Shown: positions 1-6,571 of the stretch, piece by piece
Layout of the letters: each line of letters opens with the position of its first letter
Position numbering within the stretch: the stretch's first letter is position 1
Assembly: GCA_041648755.1 (NCBI GenBank)
Contig: JBAZOJ010000201.1
Location: 1-6,852 of the forward strand
Length of the DNA stretch: 6,852 nt
Direction: 5' to 3'
From: JBAZOJ01 sp041648755
GTDB taxonomy: Bacteria > Planctomycetota > B143-G9
The notes under the pieces: generated by a model
Database searches by the model: none
Told to the model about the DNA's origin: nothing
Seen by the model: the letters and a program-made list of their open reading frames with translations, nothing else
Made by a program: the position numbers and the translations under genes

Positions 1-990
1 AATCGACAGACCTGCGGGCTTGGCGTTGGTAATCTCGTCACTGAGGTCGTATCGAACCAGCGGGAAATGGCGGGGGTAGAGGCTCGTAACATATGCTTTG
101 CACGCTCCCCCTTCTGCTTCTTCTCCACGCTCCAGCAGATATGTACCCCAGAATGTCCGGTAACCCCCGCTCGGATGAGTGTGTCCAATCAGATCGCATT
201 CCGAACTCCCATACTCCATCGCGAAGGGACAACCGTAGAAGGCTTCGAGTTCGGGTTTCACGCCCTCGAACGAAAGGGGCTCTGTTGTCGCAATCACGGC
301 CTTTGCATGGTGTATAGGTTTGTGATCCTCCGAGGAATTGGCGCGCATGATCATCTCGATGATTGTCGTATATCCGATGATGTAGTCCGGTCTGACAGAC
401 TCGATCGCCTGCAGCGCCTCTCTTGCCTTTTCGATTGTCATGCAAAATGCCGATTCCCGGCTGTAGCCCAGTAGCCAGTCTTTCAGTTTTCGGCGCTGTG
501 CTTTGAAGACTCCGCGCAATCCTGTTCCGTACAGATGGGTGTGGCCCCAGAACAGCAGGAGCTTGTCGGACGGCAGTATGCCGTACCATCCTCGTGCCCA
601 CCATCGATTGGGCTCCGTGTGCCGGAGATCCTCATGCCGCGATGGAATCCGGACCGGCTTCCCCGTGGAGCCTCCCGTTACAGACAGGCTGTCGTGAGGC
701 TTGTCGGTGAAATGCATTCGCTGCCAGTCATCCTGCACAAGAGAACGGCTCGGAACAGGAACCGTTGTGGCAAATTCCTCCAGCGAGCGGAATCGTTCTG
801 GCGCTTTTCGCGCACTCGTCAGATCAGAGTAATAGGGGATCTCACGGATGTACCTGGCCCACAGCGCGTTGACCCGTTCCAACTGCCACTGCTCAATCTC
901 GCTTTCAGAGAACTTCTGTGCGTAGAATTCCTCGACACACTCTATCTCCGGTCTGAGTCGTTTCTCTCTGATTCGGCCTGCTATCGTCAT
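1..990 (-). CDS. PaaK/CapK-like adenylate-forming enzyme (3' end outside window)
   Basis: The frame is open from an ATG at 990 to the window edge, giving 330 residues without a stop. Visible adenylation motifs, in order: a P-loop-like TGGSTGKP at residues 105-112, TTEPL at about 235-239, YGSSE at 260-264 and RYDLSDEI at 313-320. These match the phenylacetate-CoA ligase / coenzyme F390 synthetase superfamily, which activates a carboxylic acid with ATP. Members in polysaccharide loci are often called CapK; their substrate is not established. A full-length member would be roughly 430-460 residues, so the small C-terminal lid domain is probably what is missing. The start is well defined: AGAGGTGA lies just upstream at 994-1001, and an in-frame TGA two codons before the ATG excludes a longer N-terminus. 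The gene follows the glycosyltransferase stop by 34 nt, in the same operon. It might activate an acyl or amino-acyl group for sugar decoration, but that is inference. The family is clear; the role is not. Confidence 0.85.
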   Translation of the reverse strand, partial: MTIAGRIREKRLRPEIECVEEFYAQKFSESEIEQWQLERVNALWARYIREIPYYSDLTSARKAPERFRSLEEFATTVPVPSRSLVQDDWQRMHFTDKPHDSLSVTGGSTGKPVRIPSRHEDLRHTEPNRWWARGWYGILPSDKLLLFWGHTHLYGTGLRGVFKAQRRKLKDWLLGYSRESAFCMTIEKAREALQAIESVRPDYIIGYTTIIEMIMRANSSEDHKPIHHAKAVIATTEPLSFEGVKPELEAFYGCPFAMEYGSSECDLIGHTHPSGGYRTFWGTYLLERGEEAEGGACKAYVTSLYPRHFPLVRYDLSDEITNAKPAGLSI

Positions 991-1024
991 TGGTCACCTC
1001 TCATCGCAGCTACCTGCAAATATC

Positions 1025-1858
1025 CTACAGAGAATTGCCAAGGTTCTTCAGCCTGATTTCGCGCATCTTCAGCACGATCATGTACTCGTAATAGGCCAGC
1101 AGCCTGCAGTAGTGGTATCCTGCAGCCCCGTCGAGAAAGCCCAACCTGAAGCAGTACATGTAAAGGAATCTGAGGGCCGGGCGGCAAGGGAGGCGGAACG
1201 ATAGTTCCTTCAAGGCCTTGCGCCTCCTGACGGGGTTGAAGGCCGAGAGGAGGCCCGCAATGTCAAGATGTCCTGTGGTGAGATGCTTGATGTTCTCGAC
1301 TGCCTCGAAGGTGGAATACCGGTTGTGTTTTGCGAGCCAGTCCTCAAGACCTTTGTTGAAGGAGTAGTGCAGGAAGTGCCCGGCAAGAGTGCCTTCCTTG
1401 CCGTCAACAGAAAAGATCAGGTTGATATCGCGATCCATGCTGACCTTGTCCGGTCTGACAAGGCGTAGAACCCAGGTGGGATAGATGGAACTATGCTTGA
1501 TCCACTTGCCCATGAACATGTTCTTGAAGCGCACACGGAATCCGTTCTCCTGAACGCCGGGATTTGCGGCGACGGAAAGCATCTCGCGGATCAGGTCAGG
1601 CTCGGGTACTTCGTCGGCGTCAGGGTTGTACACCCACGGATACTTGAACTTGGGCTCCTTCAACGCGTATTCCCGCTGCGCTCGCTCGTTGTCCCACTCT
1701 CTGAAGAAAACGCGAGCCCCATGGTCATGCGCAATCTGAAGAGTTGCGTCGGTGCTGCCGGAATCCACCACCACAATGTCGTCCGAGAACGTACATGCGG
1801 CCAGCAGGCGCGGCAGATTGGCCTCCTCATTTTTTGTCAGGATCAGCACCGATATCAC
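1025..1858 (-). CDS. Family 2 glycosyltransferase, WaaE-like
   Basis: A 277-residue cytoplasmic glycosyltransferase with a GT-A fold. The N-terminus ISVLILTKNEEANL, VDSGSTD at residues 31-37 and the metal-binding DADE at 80-83 are the nucleotide-sugar site of the family 2 / WaaE-KdtX-like group. The central part, with IYPTWVLRLV near 125-134, HYSF at 164-167 and KHNRYST at 177-183, and the C-terminal GFLDGAAGYHY at 240-250 also look like LPS/O-antigen cluster members of this group. The length is normal. The expected role is transfer of one sugar from an activated donor to a lipid-linked or core oligosaccharide; donor and acceptor cannot be read from sequence. The start is GTG, with AAGGGA at 1864-1869 five bases upstream. 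The first 32 nt overlap the end of the acetyltransferase gene in another frame, which suggests coupled translation. It is the only glycosyltransferase in the window, so others needed for a repeat unit must lie outside. Confidence 0.92.
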   Translation of the reverse strand: MISVLILTKNEEANLPRLLAACTFSDDIVVVDSGSTDATLQIAHDHGARVFFREWDNERAQREYALKEPKFKYPWVYNPDADEVPEPDLIREMLSVAANPGVQENGFRVRFKNMFMGKWIKHSSIYPTWVLRLVRPDKVSMDRDINLIFSVDGKEGTLAGHFLHYSFNKGLEDWLAKHNRYSTFEAVENIKHLTTGHLDIAGLLSAFNPVRRRKALKELSFRLPCRPALRFLYMYCFRLGFLDGAAGYHYCRLLAYYEYMIVLKMREIRLKNLGNSL

Positions 1859-2414
1859 GGAGTTCCCTTCTCTTGATGAACTTCGCGGGATTTCCAGCCC
1901 AAACCTCGCCGTCCGGTATGTCCTTGGTGACCACCGAGCATGCTCCGATTACGCACTCGCGGCCAATGCTTACTCCCGGCAGTACGAACACTCGTGCGCC
2001 CAGGAATGAGTCTTCTCCTATCTCGATATCGCCTGTCACCAGCGGACGCCGGGGGTCGTCCAGATCGTGGGTGCCGCAGCACAGGTAGGCTTGCTGGCTC
2101 ACAACGCACTTGCTTCTCAGAATGACCATTGAAAGATTGTAGACCTCACTCTCCGGAGCAAGACAGGCTCGATGATCCATCGTCAGGTTCCAGGGCATCT
2201 TGATCCGCGCGGAAGGTGCTACGTAGGGCCGTCCTGAGATTTTAGCCCCGAACAGTCGCAGGATGAGGATCCGCCAGTCGCGAAGATACTTTGGTGTGGG
2301 CCTGAACAGCAACAGGTAAGCCCAGAACCAAAGCCACACTTTCAGCCGAATCCCCAATGACCAGGGAGACGAACGCCTGTCCTTCTGATCAAACCTGCGG
2401 AGTGCGAAAGCCAT
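1827..2414 (-). CDS. WcaF-type hexapeptide-repeat O-acetyltransferase
   Basis: A 195-residue left-handed beta-helix acyltransferase. An N-terminal hydrophobic stretch (about residues 22-38, LKVWLWFWAYLLLF) and RLFGAKI near 53-59 are typical of the colanic-acid WcaF-like subgroup. Imperfect hexapeptide repeats follow, clearest at IEIGEDSFLGARVFVLPGVSI and ECVIGACSVVTKDI. GTHD (His116) is the expected catalytic histidine region, and AGNPAKFIKRR near the end is the classic C-terminal signature. Family knowledge points to acetyl-CoA-dependent O-acetylation of a sugar in the polysaccharide. There are two in-frame ATGs, at 2420 and 2414. The ribosome binding site AAAGAGG (2421-2427) abuts the first but lies six bases from the second, so I prefer 2414; the longer form would be 197 residues. 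A TGA directly upstream rules out any further extension. The gene overlaps the following glycosyltransferase by 32 nt. Acceptor sugar unknown; wcaF itself is not claimed as the name. Confidence 0.9.
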   Translation of the reverse strand: MAFALRRFDQKDRRSSPWSLGIRLKVWLWFWAYLLLFRPTPKYLRDWRILILRLFGAKISGRPYVAPSARIKMPWNLTMDHRACLAPESEVYNLSMVILRSKCVVSQQAYLCCGTHDLDDPRRPLVTGDIEIGEDSFLGARVFVLPGVSIGRECVIGACSVVTKDIPDGEVWAGNPAKFIKRRELRDIGADPDKK

Positions 2415-2563
2415 CGTCATCCTCTTTCAAGTGTAGTGTAGGCGAGACAGGTTCTCATTATCGATACTCCCGAATGCTCTTCAGCCCAAGGTCGGCTGAT
2501 TTGGTGGTCTGGAGCTTTCCGTCCAGGCGAGAGCACAGGGCGGTGACTCGGAATTAACGACTC
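2415..2563 (-). other. 149-nt spacer between polymerase and acetyltransferase genes
   Basis: This is the longest gap in the window. It contains a small hairpin (TCAGCC at 2481-2486 pairing with GGCTGA at 2494-2499, 7-nt loop) that is not followed by a T run on either strand, so it is not a convincing terminator. On the minus strand, beyond the hairpin, GATAAT near the 13-codon open frame resembles a -10 element, but no good -35 sits at proper spacing. The spacer also holds that 13-codon frame (2417-2458), listed in the findings. I see no RNA gene or repeat. It is the only place where the operon might be internally terminated or re-initiated. Confidence 0.4.
2421..2427 (-). promoter_or_regulatory. 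Ribosome binding site that selects the acetyltransferase start
   Basis: On the minus strand this reads AAAGAGG. It touches the ATG at 2420 but lies six bases before the in-frame ATG at 2414. Normal Shine-Dalgarno spacing therefore favours the second ATG. This is a reading from spacing only. Confidence 0.6.
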
Positions 2564-3886
2564 CTACAGTGAGTCGCTGTGCGAAGGATGCGTTTCATTG
2601 GTGGCACGGTGTCGGGCAGTGATAACCAGAATGAAGCCACCCAGCAGAGCCCAATAGATGCGATCTGTGGCATTACCCAAAGTAGTCATGCTGCCTCCGG
2701 ATGCCCAGGAAGCAGCGAAAATGAGAATGGCTGTACAGTACGCGCGAGCCAGAGCAGGTCCTCGAATGAATGCCAGTAAGAGAAGAAATGCCAGAATTCC
2801 GAGCATGCCGATGTAGACCACGATGCCGAAGTAACCCGTCTGGCAAAGGAGCAGGAGCAGAAGATTATGTGGGTCCTTTGTGGATAGTTCCTGATCCAGG
2901 GAGACGGTTCCGTCTGCGTTGAGCCATTTGTAGGCAGGACCCCTGCCAAACGCGCTGTTGGCTTCTGAGCTATCCAGATGTATTTGCCAGAGGTCGAGGC
3001 GTCCGTAGTATCCGCTGTTTGAGTCAGGGCGTGACGGAAGGAGGGAGTTGGGATTGAAAGTGAGATCAGTGAAGTACCCAAGGATGAGGGGCGTGCAAAC
3101 GAAGAGAACCGCGAGAACGGGCATAATGGAAACGAATCGGCGTGAGGTACTGGCAGAATAGAGTAACAGCAGCAGGGCCAAGCCAATTGCCTGTACCAGC
3201 AAGGCTGTTCTATAGCCTGAGAGGATGGCCAAGCAGACTGATATGCCCAAGAGCAGCAATGTGGAAAGTGAGAATCTGGTTACTAGGACTGCCGCGAGAA
3301 TGGCGAAAGTCGCGATTGAGTAATGGCACATGATCGCCACGGAATTGAATGGGCCAGCATAACGCTCTGCAAGTGAAATGGGGTAGAAGATGATGCAGAT
3401 CAGCACGATAGCATGCGAGCAAAGGACAATTGCTTTGAGGACAGTCAAGAGGCGCTCTGGCCCCAGAATCATCGGCACACAGACTAGGAAAGGAAAGACC
3501 AGAAGAGAGAGCTGGGAGAAGCCGAGCAGCGAGTAGGCAGGCGAGAAGGAAGCGATCGAGGACACGAACTGTGGAACCAGAAAAGCCAGACAGACCAGGA
3601 GAAGAACGCGGGGAAGATAGCGCCAGGGACAGATGAGCAGCAAGGAGAAAGAGAAGAAGGCAAGACTGCCGTAGATGACAGGATACGACAGAAATTCCTT
3701 GCAGAGAGCCAGTTGGAAGAATAGCGCTGCCCCCAGAGAAAAGGCGACAAATAGCCGTACTCGCGCTGAAATGTACGGGCGAAAAATCTCCTCGGTGACC
3801 CTGTCCAAGCTGATCCCGTTGCGCACAGCACCGCTTGCGCATTGCTGCTTTGAGATGGGAAGATCATCGCCGGTGCTAACGCTCAT
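2564..3886 (-). CDS. O-antigen polymerase/ligase-like membrane protein (Wzy_C type)
   Basis: A 440-residue integral inner-membrane protein. After a polar N-terminal tail of about 40 residues come roughly ten hydrophobic segments (near 44-62, 68-86, 92-110, 120-142, 150-172, 185-203, 207-222, 226-243, 252-270, then 340-372 and 385-423). Between about 271 and 338 lies a large soluble loop. Features of the O-antigen ligase/polymerase family (Wzy_C/WaaL/PglL-type) are LSGYRTA at 222-228, FGRGP at 313-317 and KDPHNLL at 337-343, the last carrying the conserved loop histidine (His340). Family members move lipid-linked glycans on the periplasmic face, either polymerising repeat units or ligating them to an acceptor. 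With a flippase in the same operon I favour a Wzy-like polymerase, but sequence alone does not separate the two. The start has GAGGAG at 3892-3897, five bases upstream. Wzy proteins diverge strongly, so linkage specificity cannot be inferred. Confidence 0.88.
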   Translation of the reverse strand: MSVSTGDDLPISKQQCASGAVRNGISLDRVTEEIFRPYISARVRLFVAFSLGAALFFQLALCKEFLSYPVIYGSLAFFSFSLLLICPWRYLPRVLLLVCLAFLVPQFVSSIASFSPAYSLLGFSQLSLLVFPFLVCVPMILGPERLLTVLKAIVLCSHAIVLICIIFYPISLAERYAGPFNSVAIMCHYSIATFAILAAVLVTRFSLSTLLLLGISVCLAILSGYRTALLVQAIGLALLLLLYSASTSRRFVSIMPVLAVLFVCTPLILGYFTDLTFNPNSLLPSRPDSNSGYYGRLDLWQIHLDSSEANSAFGRGPAYKWLNADGTVSLDQELSTKDPHNLLLLLLCQTGYFGIVVYIGMLGILAFLLLLAFIRGPALARAYCTAILIFAASWASGGSMTTLGNATDRIYWALLGGFILVITARHRATNETHPSHSDSL

Positions 3887-3957
3887 TCCAACTCCTCAAC
3901 TGGACGACTGCTTGAGAACAGAAAAGAAGAACGGTGGTCATTGATCTCATCGTCCAT
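3883..3957 (-). CDS. Possible 24-codon leader/coupling ORF before the polymerase gene
   Basis: An ATG at 3957 opens a 24-codon frame (MDDEINDHRSSF..., ending PVEELE) whose TGA overlaps the polymerase start as ATGA. It fills almost the whole 77-nt spacer after the pyruvyl transferase stop. A purine-rich AGGGGGGA lies immediately before the ATG, closer than usual for efficient initiation. The peptide resembles nothing I recognise and has no membrane segment. It may be a translational-coupling device for the polymerase or simply chance. Only the open frame and the overlap are observed. Confidence 0.2.
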   Translation of the reverse strand: MDDEINDHRSSFLFSSSRPVEELE

Positions 3958-3963
3958 TCCCCC

Positions 3964-5067
3964 CTAGACTTCGCCGCAAAGAGCGATGCTTCGCGAAGCA
4001 GCCTGCTTGCTCTTCTCGCTCGAACACACGACAGTCTGCTCTGGACAGCCTTGAAGTGCACTGAGAAGCCACTCATGTGATTGCTTTCTCCTCGCAAGGA
4101 GCTTGCAGGCAACGGACGGATACTCTATGCCGAAGAGGATCTCCTTGTCGAGCGGGCAGCCTCTAAAGTCGTAAACCACTCTGTTCGTGAGATCAAGGGA
4201 AGTCAGTAGTTCATTGACTCGTTCCACCTTGCTGAAGACGCCTGTTGCGAAGAAAGGACGCCCAAATGATATCGAGCAGGCAACTCCGTGGAAGGAATCT
4301 GTGATTACCAGGGAAGCGGAGCGGATGATATCCAGCCACTGTCCGGGACCCAAGGTTCCGAAGATCTTGGTCTCCACCGGCCCGAGAACGATGGCGGGGA
4401 TCCCCAGCGCAGTTGTAAGCCGCTCCCTGAGAATCTTTAGCGCAGGGGTCCCTCTCAGGTCATAGCATGCGATGTAGGCAGATGGCTTGTTCTTGACCGG
4501 CACTGCTAAGATGTTCAGGTCGGGGTGCAGCAGGCTCGGGTCAAGTACGATCGGGGGCGTCTTGCCCGTCAATTGTTGTACTTGCCACGCAGCATCAGTC
4601 TCCCTGACCGAGATGGCTGTGAACCGGTTGAGCAGGTCACGAACGTGGCTTCGAGCTTGAATGGGGAGCATCATGTTGCCGAAGCTTGGTGCATACGCTA
4701 TCTTCAGTGCGTCCTCTCTGGTAGCAAAGTCCAGGAAGTATGGAAACTCGGTTGCACTGTTGCCCGACATTCCCCAGATCTGGTCGCTTCCGGCAACATA
4801 GCAGTCGTAATCCGGAGGGTCCCTATGCAGGCTTTCGTAAGTGGAGTATCTTCTCGTCCCGTATGCGTGCTCAAGGAAACGATCGAAGACGCGTCGCTTG
4901 GAGAATCCCGAGTTGAAAACGAAATCGATCAGCCTGTTGCGTCGCGGGCGGTAGTCAATGAAGGTCACTTCGTGGCCCATGGACTGCAGAACCGAGCGGA
5001 GGGCAGCCGCTTGGACTGCCGCACCGTAGTTGATGACGTAATGGCATGTAAGGATGCCGATTCTCAT
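3964..5067 (-). CDS. Polysaccharide pyruvyl transferase family protein
   Basis: A 367-residue member of the polysaccharide pyruvyl transferase family (PF04230; relatives include CsaB and WcaK/AmsJ). These enzymes place pyruvate from phosphoenolpyruvate on sugar hydroxyls as a ketal, giving acidic glycans. Visible motifs: MRIGILTCHYVINYGAAVQA at the N-terminus, a GT-B-like opening; GSDQIWG at 93-99; APSFG at 126-130; SVRE at 153-156; VLDPSLL at 174-180; and TDSFHG at 256-261, the most diagnostic. The frame continues upstream to an ATG at 5115, but the start at 5067 is preferred. It has AAGGGGA at 5072-5078, begins the conserved fold at residue 1, and forms an ATGA overlap with the stop of the preceding iron-sulfur gene. 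That overlap implies coupled, roughly matched synthesis of the two proteins. The C-terminal 30 residues are polar and Cys/Ser-rich and look unconserved. Acceptor sugar unknown. Confidence 0.92.
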   Translation of the reverse strand: MRIGILTCHYVINYGAAVQAAALRSVLQSMGHEVTFIDYRPRRNRLIDFVFNSGFSKRRVFDRFLEHAYGTRRYSTYESLHRDPPDYDCYVAGSDQIWGMSGNSATEFPYFLDFATREDALKIAYAPSFGNMMLPIQARSHVRDLLNRFTAISVRETDAAWQVQQLTGKTPPIVLDPSLLHPDLNILAVPVKNKPSAYIACYDLRGTPALKILRERLTTALGIPAIVLGPVETKIFGTLGPGQWLDIIRSASLVITDSFHGVACSISFGRPFFATGVFSKVERVNELLTSLDLTNRVVYDFRGCPLDKEILFGIEYPSVACKLLARRKQSHEWLLSALQGCPEQTVVCSSEKSKQAASRSIALCGEV

Positions 5068-6557
5068 AGTGTCCCCTTCAGCCGAAAGGCGATCTTTGGC
5101 CAAAGAACCGGCCATGCCTCGCGTAACCTGAACAGAAACAGAGGAACTCGCCAGGGCAATCCGGCTTTGGCTGCTCTCTGCGGTTCGCTGGGATGCAGTG
5201 TAAGTGCCCTTCGTACTGCTGTGCGGTACTTTCTTTCCATCCAGTATCTGAAGGCTGACTTCACCGAGTATTTCACGCCTCTGACTGGCGGCACACGGAT
5301 CCCCTGTCTTCGGAAAGCTGCCGCATTGTAAGGGGCGCGACCTCGCTTCTTTGCGATCACACCGGACTGGGACTCAAGAACCCGTGAGATGTCTATGAGC
5401 GTTACCGAAAGCTGGCCTGATGCAACTGCTGCGTTGATGTGGTCAACGAGTGCCGAAGTGCGAACAAGAGCAAGAGACGTCCCACCCGGAACATGCATGT
5501 ACTCCTCCAACCAGGCATCCATGAAGGTCGCGTCCGCGCATTCCGCAAAAACGTCGTCACAACAAGTGCACGCATCCAACATGAAGGCGCCCCCGTGAAT
5601 GGCATTCGCCAATCCGGCAGACCAGAGAAGGATCTCGGGCTCGTATAGGTCACTCACGGGCAAATCGTCGGGTTTCTGGCGTGATGAACAAGCCGCAGTC
5701 CCGGTCTTGTCGAATCGCATGGCATACCTGAAGACCCTTGGGTCGCTGGATGCGGTCTTATGCCGGAAAACGATGTTCTCAGGATAGTATGTTGGGCACA
5801 ATTTGTTGATGACTGACTCGACTGCATGTCTTGATGACAGTCCGCCGCACGTGAGACCAAGGATATACTTGATCTGATTTGCGAGCCCGGGCATCGCCTT
5901 CATCGAATGCCGAAGCCCCCTGGCAATGCAGGGGAGGGCGACAACTGCATAGCGGCCCTCGGCACTGAGCATAGCTCTGATGCAGTCGCTGATTTCCACA
6001 GGCTGGTAACAACTGCCGGAACAGGCGCGGACCTCTTCGACAGTCTTGCAGATCCGGTAGCTGAAGCGAGTCGGAGAGAGCGGGTCGTTTCCGACACACA
6101 CAACTCCGTCAATGTCGCCCTTGGTCAGCAAGTCCACAAGCAGCCATGTTGCCAGGCCGCCTGACGCGCTCTTCACGCAGTGCTTGTCTGAGCGGCCAAC
6201 GTACGATTCGACATAGTATCCAGCCACGGGGTCAAACGCGATCCCCGGGGTCTGAGAGAACACTTCCTGCGGCACTTGAGCGCTGGTCGGATTCTCTCGC
6301 CCGAACGGGCATACCTTTTCAGCAATCCTGCATCTTGAAGGGCAGTCGGAACAGGACGCAGTTGGAAGGAAGAATCCCTGTGCGTCCGAAAAGGCCATGC
6401 GAATATGACCTGACGGGCAAATGCCTGCACATATCCCGCAGCCTGCACAGAGACGATCCATCTTATGTTTCGTTTCGGTTCCCGAAGCCCTGTGACGGGA
6501 TTGCGGGCACGATGTGTCCCCCGCAGATGGCACGCAGGACGTGGAGTCGATTTGCAT
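5064..6557 (-). CDS. F420 hydrogenase/dehydrogenase beta-subunit-like Fe-S oxidoreductase
   Basis: A 497-residue protein of the coenzyme F420 hydrogenase/dehydrogenase beta-subunit family (FrhB/FdhB-like). After a polar N-terminus, C37-x2-C-x2-C-x3-CP (CAGCGICAGICP) is a ferredoxin-type 4Fe-4S motif. A second Cys set, C69-x2-C-x3-C-x6-CP, could hold another cluster. Further family features are KSASGGLATWLL (129-140), VALPCIARGL (206-215), LGLTCGG (233-239) and the C-terminal-domain Cys/Asp patch DACTCCDDVF (328-337) followed by ADATFMDAW. In hydrogenases this fold carries FAD and passes electrons to F420. The bacterial versions in polysaccharide loci, commonly beside pyruvyl transferases, have no settled substrate. 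The start is set by AGGAGG at 6565-6570, seven bases before the ATG at 6557. An in-frame ATG at 6731 would overlap the flippase gene and lacks family similarity. The stop overlaps the pyruvyl transferase start as ATGA. The last ~70 residues are basic and partly hydrophobic. Confidence 0.88.
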   Translation of the reverse strand: MQIDSTSCVPSAGDTSCPQSRHRASGTETKHKMDRLCAGCGICAGICPSGHIRMAFSDAQGFFLPTASCSDCPSRCRIAEKVCPFGRENPTSAQVPQEVFSQTPGIAFDPVAGYYVESYVGRSDKHCVKSASGGLATWLLVDLLTKGDIDGVVCVGNDPLSPTRFSYRICKTVEEVRACSGSCYQPVEISDCIRAMLSAEGRYAVVALPCIARGLRHSMKAMPGLANQIKYILGLTCGGLSSRHAVESVINKLCPTYYPENIVFRHKTASSDPRVFRYAMRFDKTGTAACSSRQKPDDLPVSDLYEPEILLWSAGLANAIHGGAFMLDACTCCDDVFAECADATFMDAWLEEYMHVPGGTSLALVRTSALVDHINAAVASGQLSVTLIDISRVLESQSGVIAKKRGRAPYNAAAFRRQGIRVPPVRGVKYSVKSAFRYWMERKYRTAVRRALTLHPSEPQRAAKAGLPWRVPLFLFRLREAWPVLWPKIAFRLKGTL

Positions 6558-6564
6558 ATCTCTG

Positions 6565-6571
6565 CCTCCTA
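6565..6571 (-). promoter_or_regulatory. Shine-Dalgarno containing the flippase stop codon
   Basis: On the minus strand this reads TAGGAGG. TAG ends the flippase frame and AGGAGG is a near-perfect ribosome binding site seven bases before the ATG at 6557. A ribosome finishing the flippase would sit on the next gene's binding site, so re-initiation is likely. The arrangement fixes the downstream start. Confidence 0.75.

Noticed and set aside
38..604. Minus-strand frame of 188 codons within the adenylate-forming gene
   Set aside because: It is Arg/Ser/Pro-rich and without motifs. It overlaps the open-ended frame that holds YGSSE and TGGSTGKP, so it is an out-of-frame shadow.
535..1056. Plus-strand open frame of 173 codons opposite the adenylate-forming gene
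   Set aside because: No recognisable motif. The minus-strand frame carries the full set of adenylation motifs, so this is an antisense shadow.
2450..2492. Promoter for the acetyltransferase and downstream genes
   Set aside because: A GATAAT-like -10 is visible, but no matching -35 occurs at 16-18 nt; TTGGGC pairs only with a poor TATCGA at 17 nt.
2481..2499. Hairpin as an intrinsic terminator after the polymerase gene
   Set aside because: The stem is only six base pairs and no T tract follows on either strand.
5068..5115. Upstream extension of the pyruvyl transferase to an ATG at 5115
   Set aside because: The conserved N-terminus starts at MRIGILTCHY (5067), which has its own AAGGGGA and the ATGA overlap. 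The extra 16 residues are polar and unlike the family.
4525..5331. Long plus-strand open frame (268 codons) antisense to the pyruvyl transferase and oxidoreductase
   Set aside because: It lies across two well-supported minus-strand genes with clear family motifs. Its translation shows no recognisable domain, and the composition fits a mirror frame of coding DNA.
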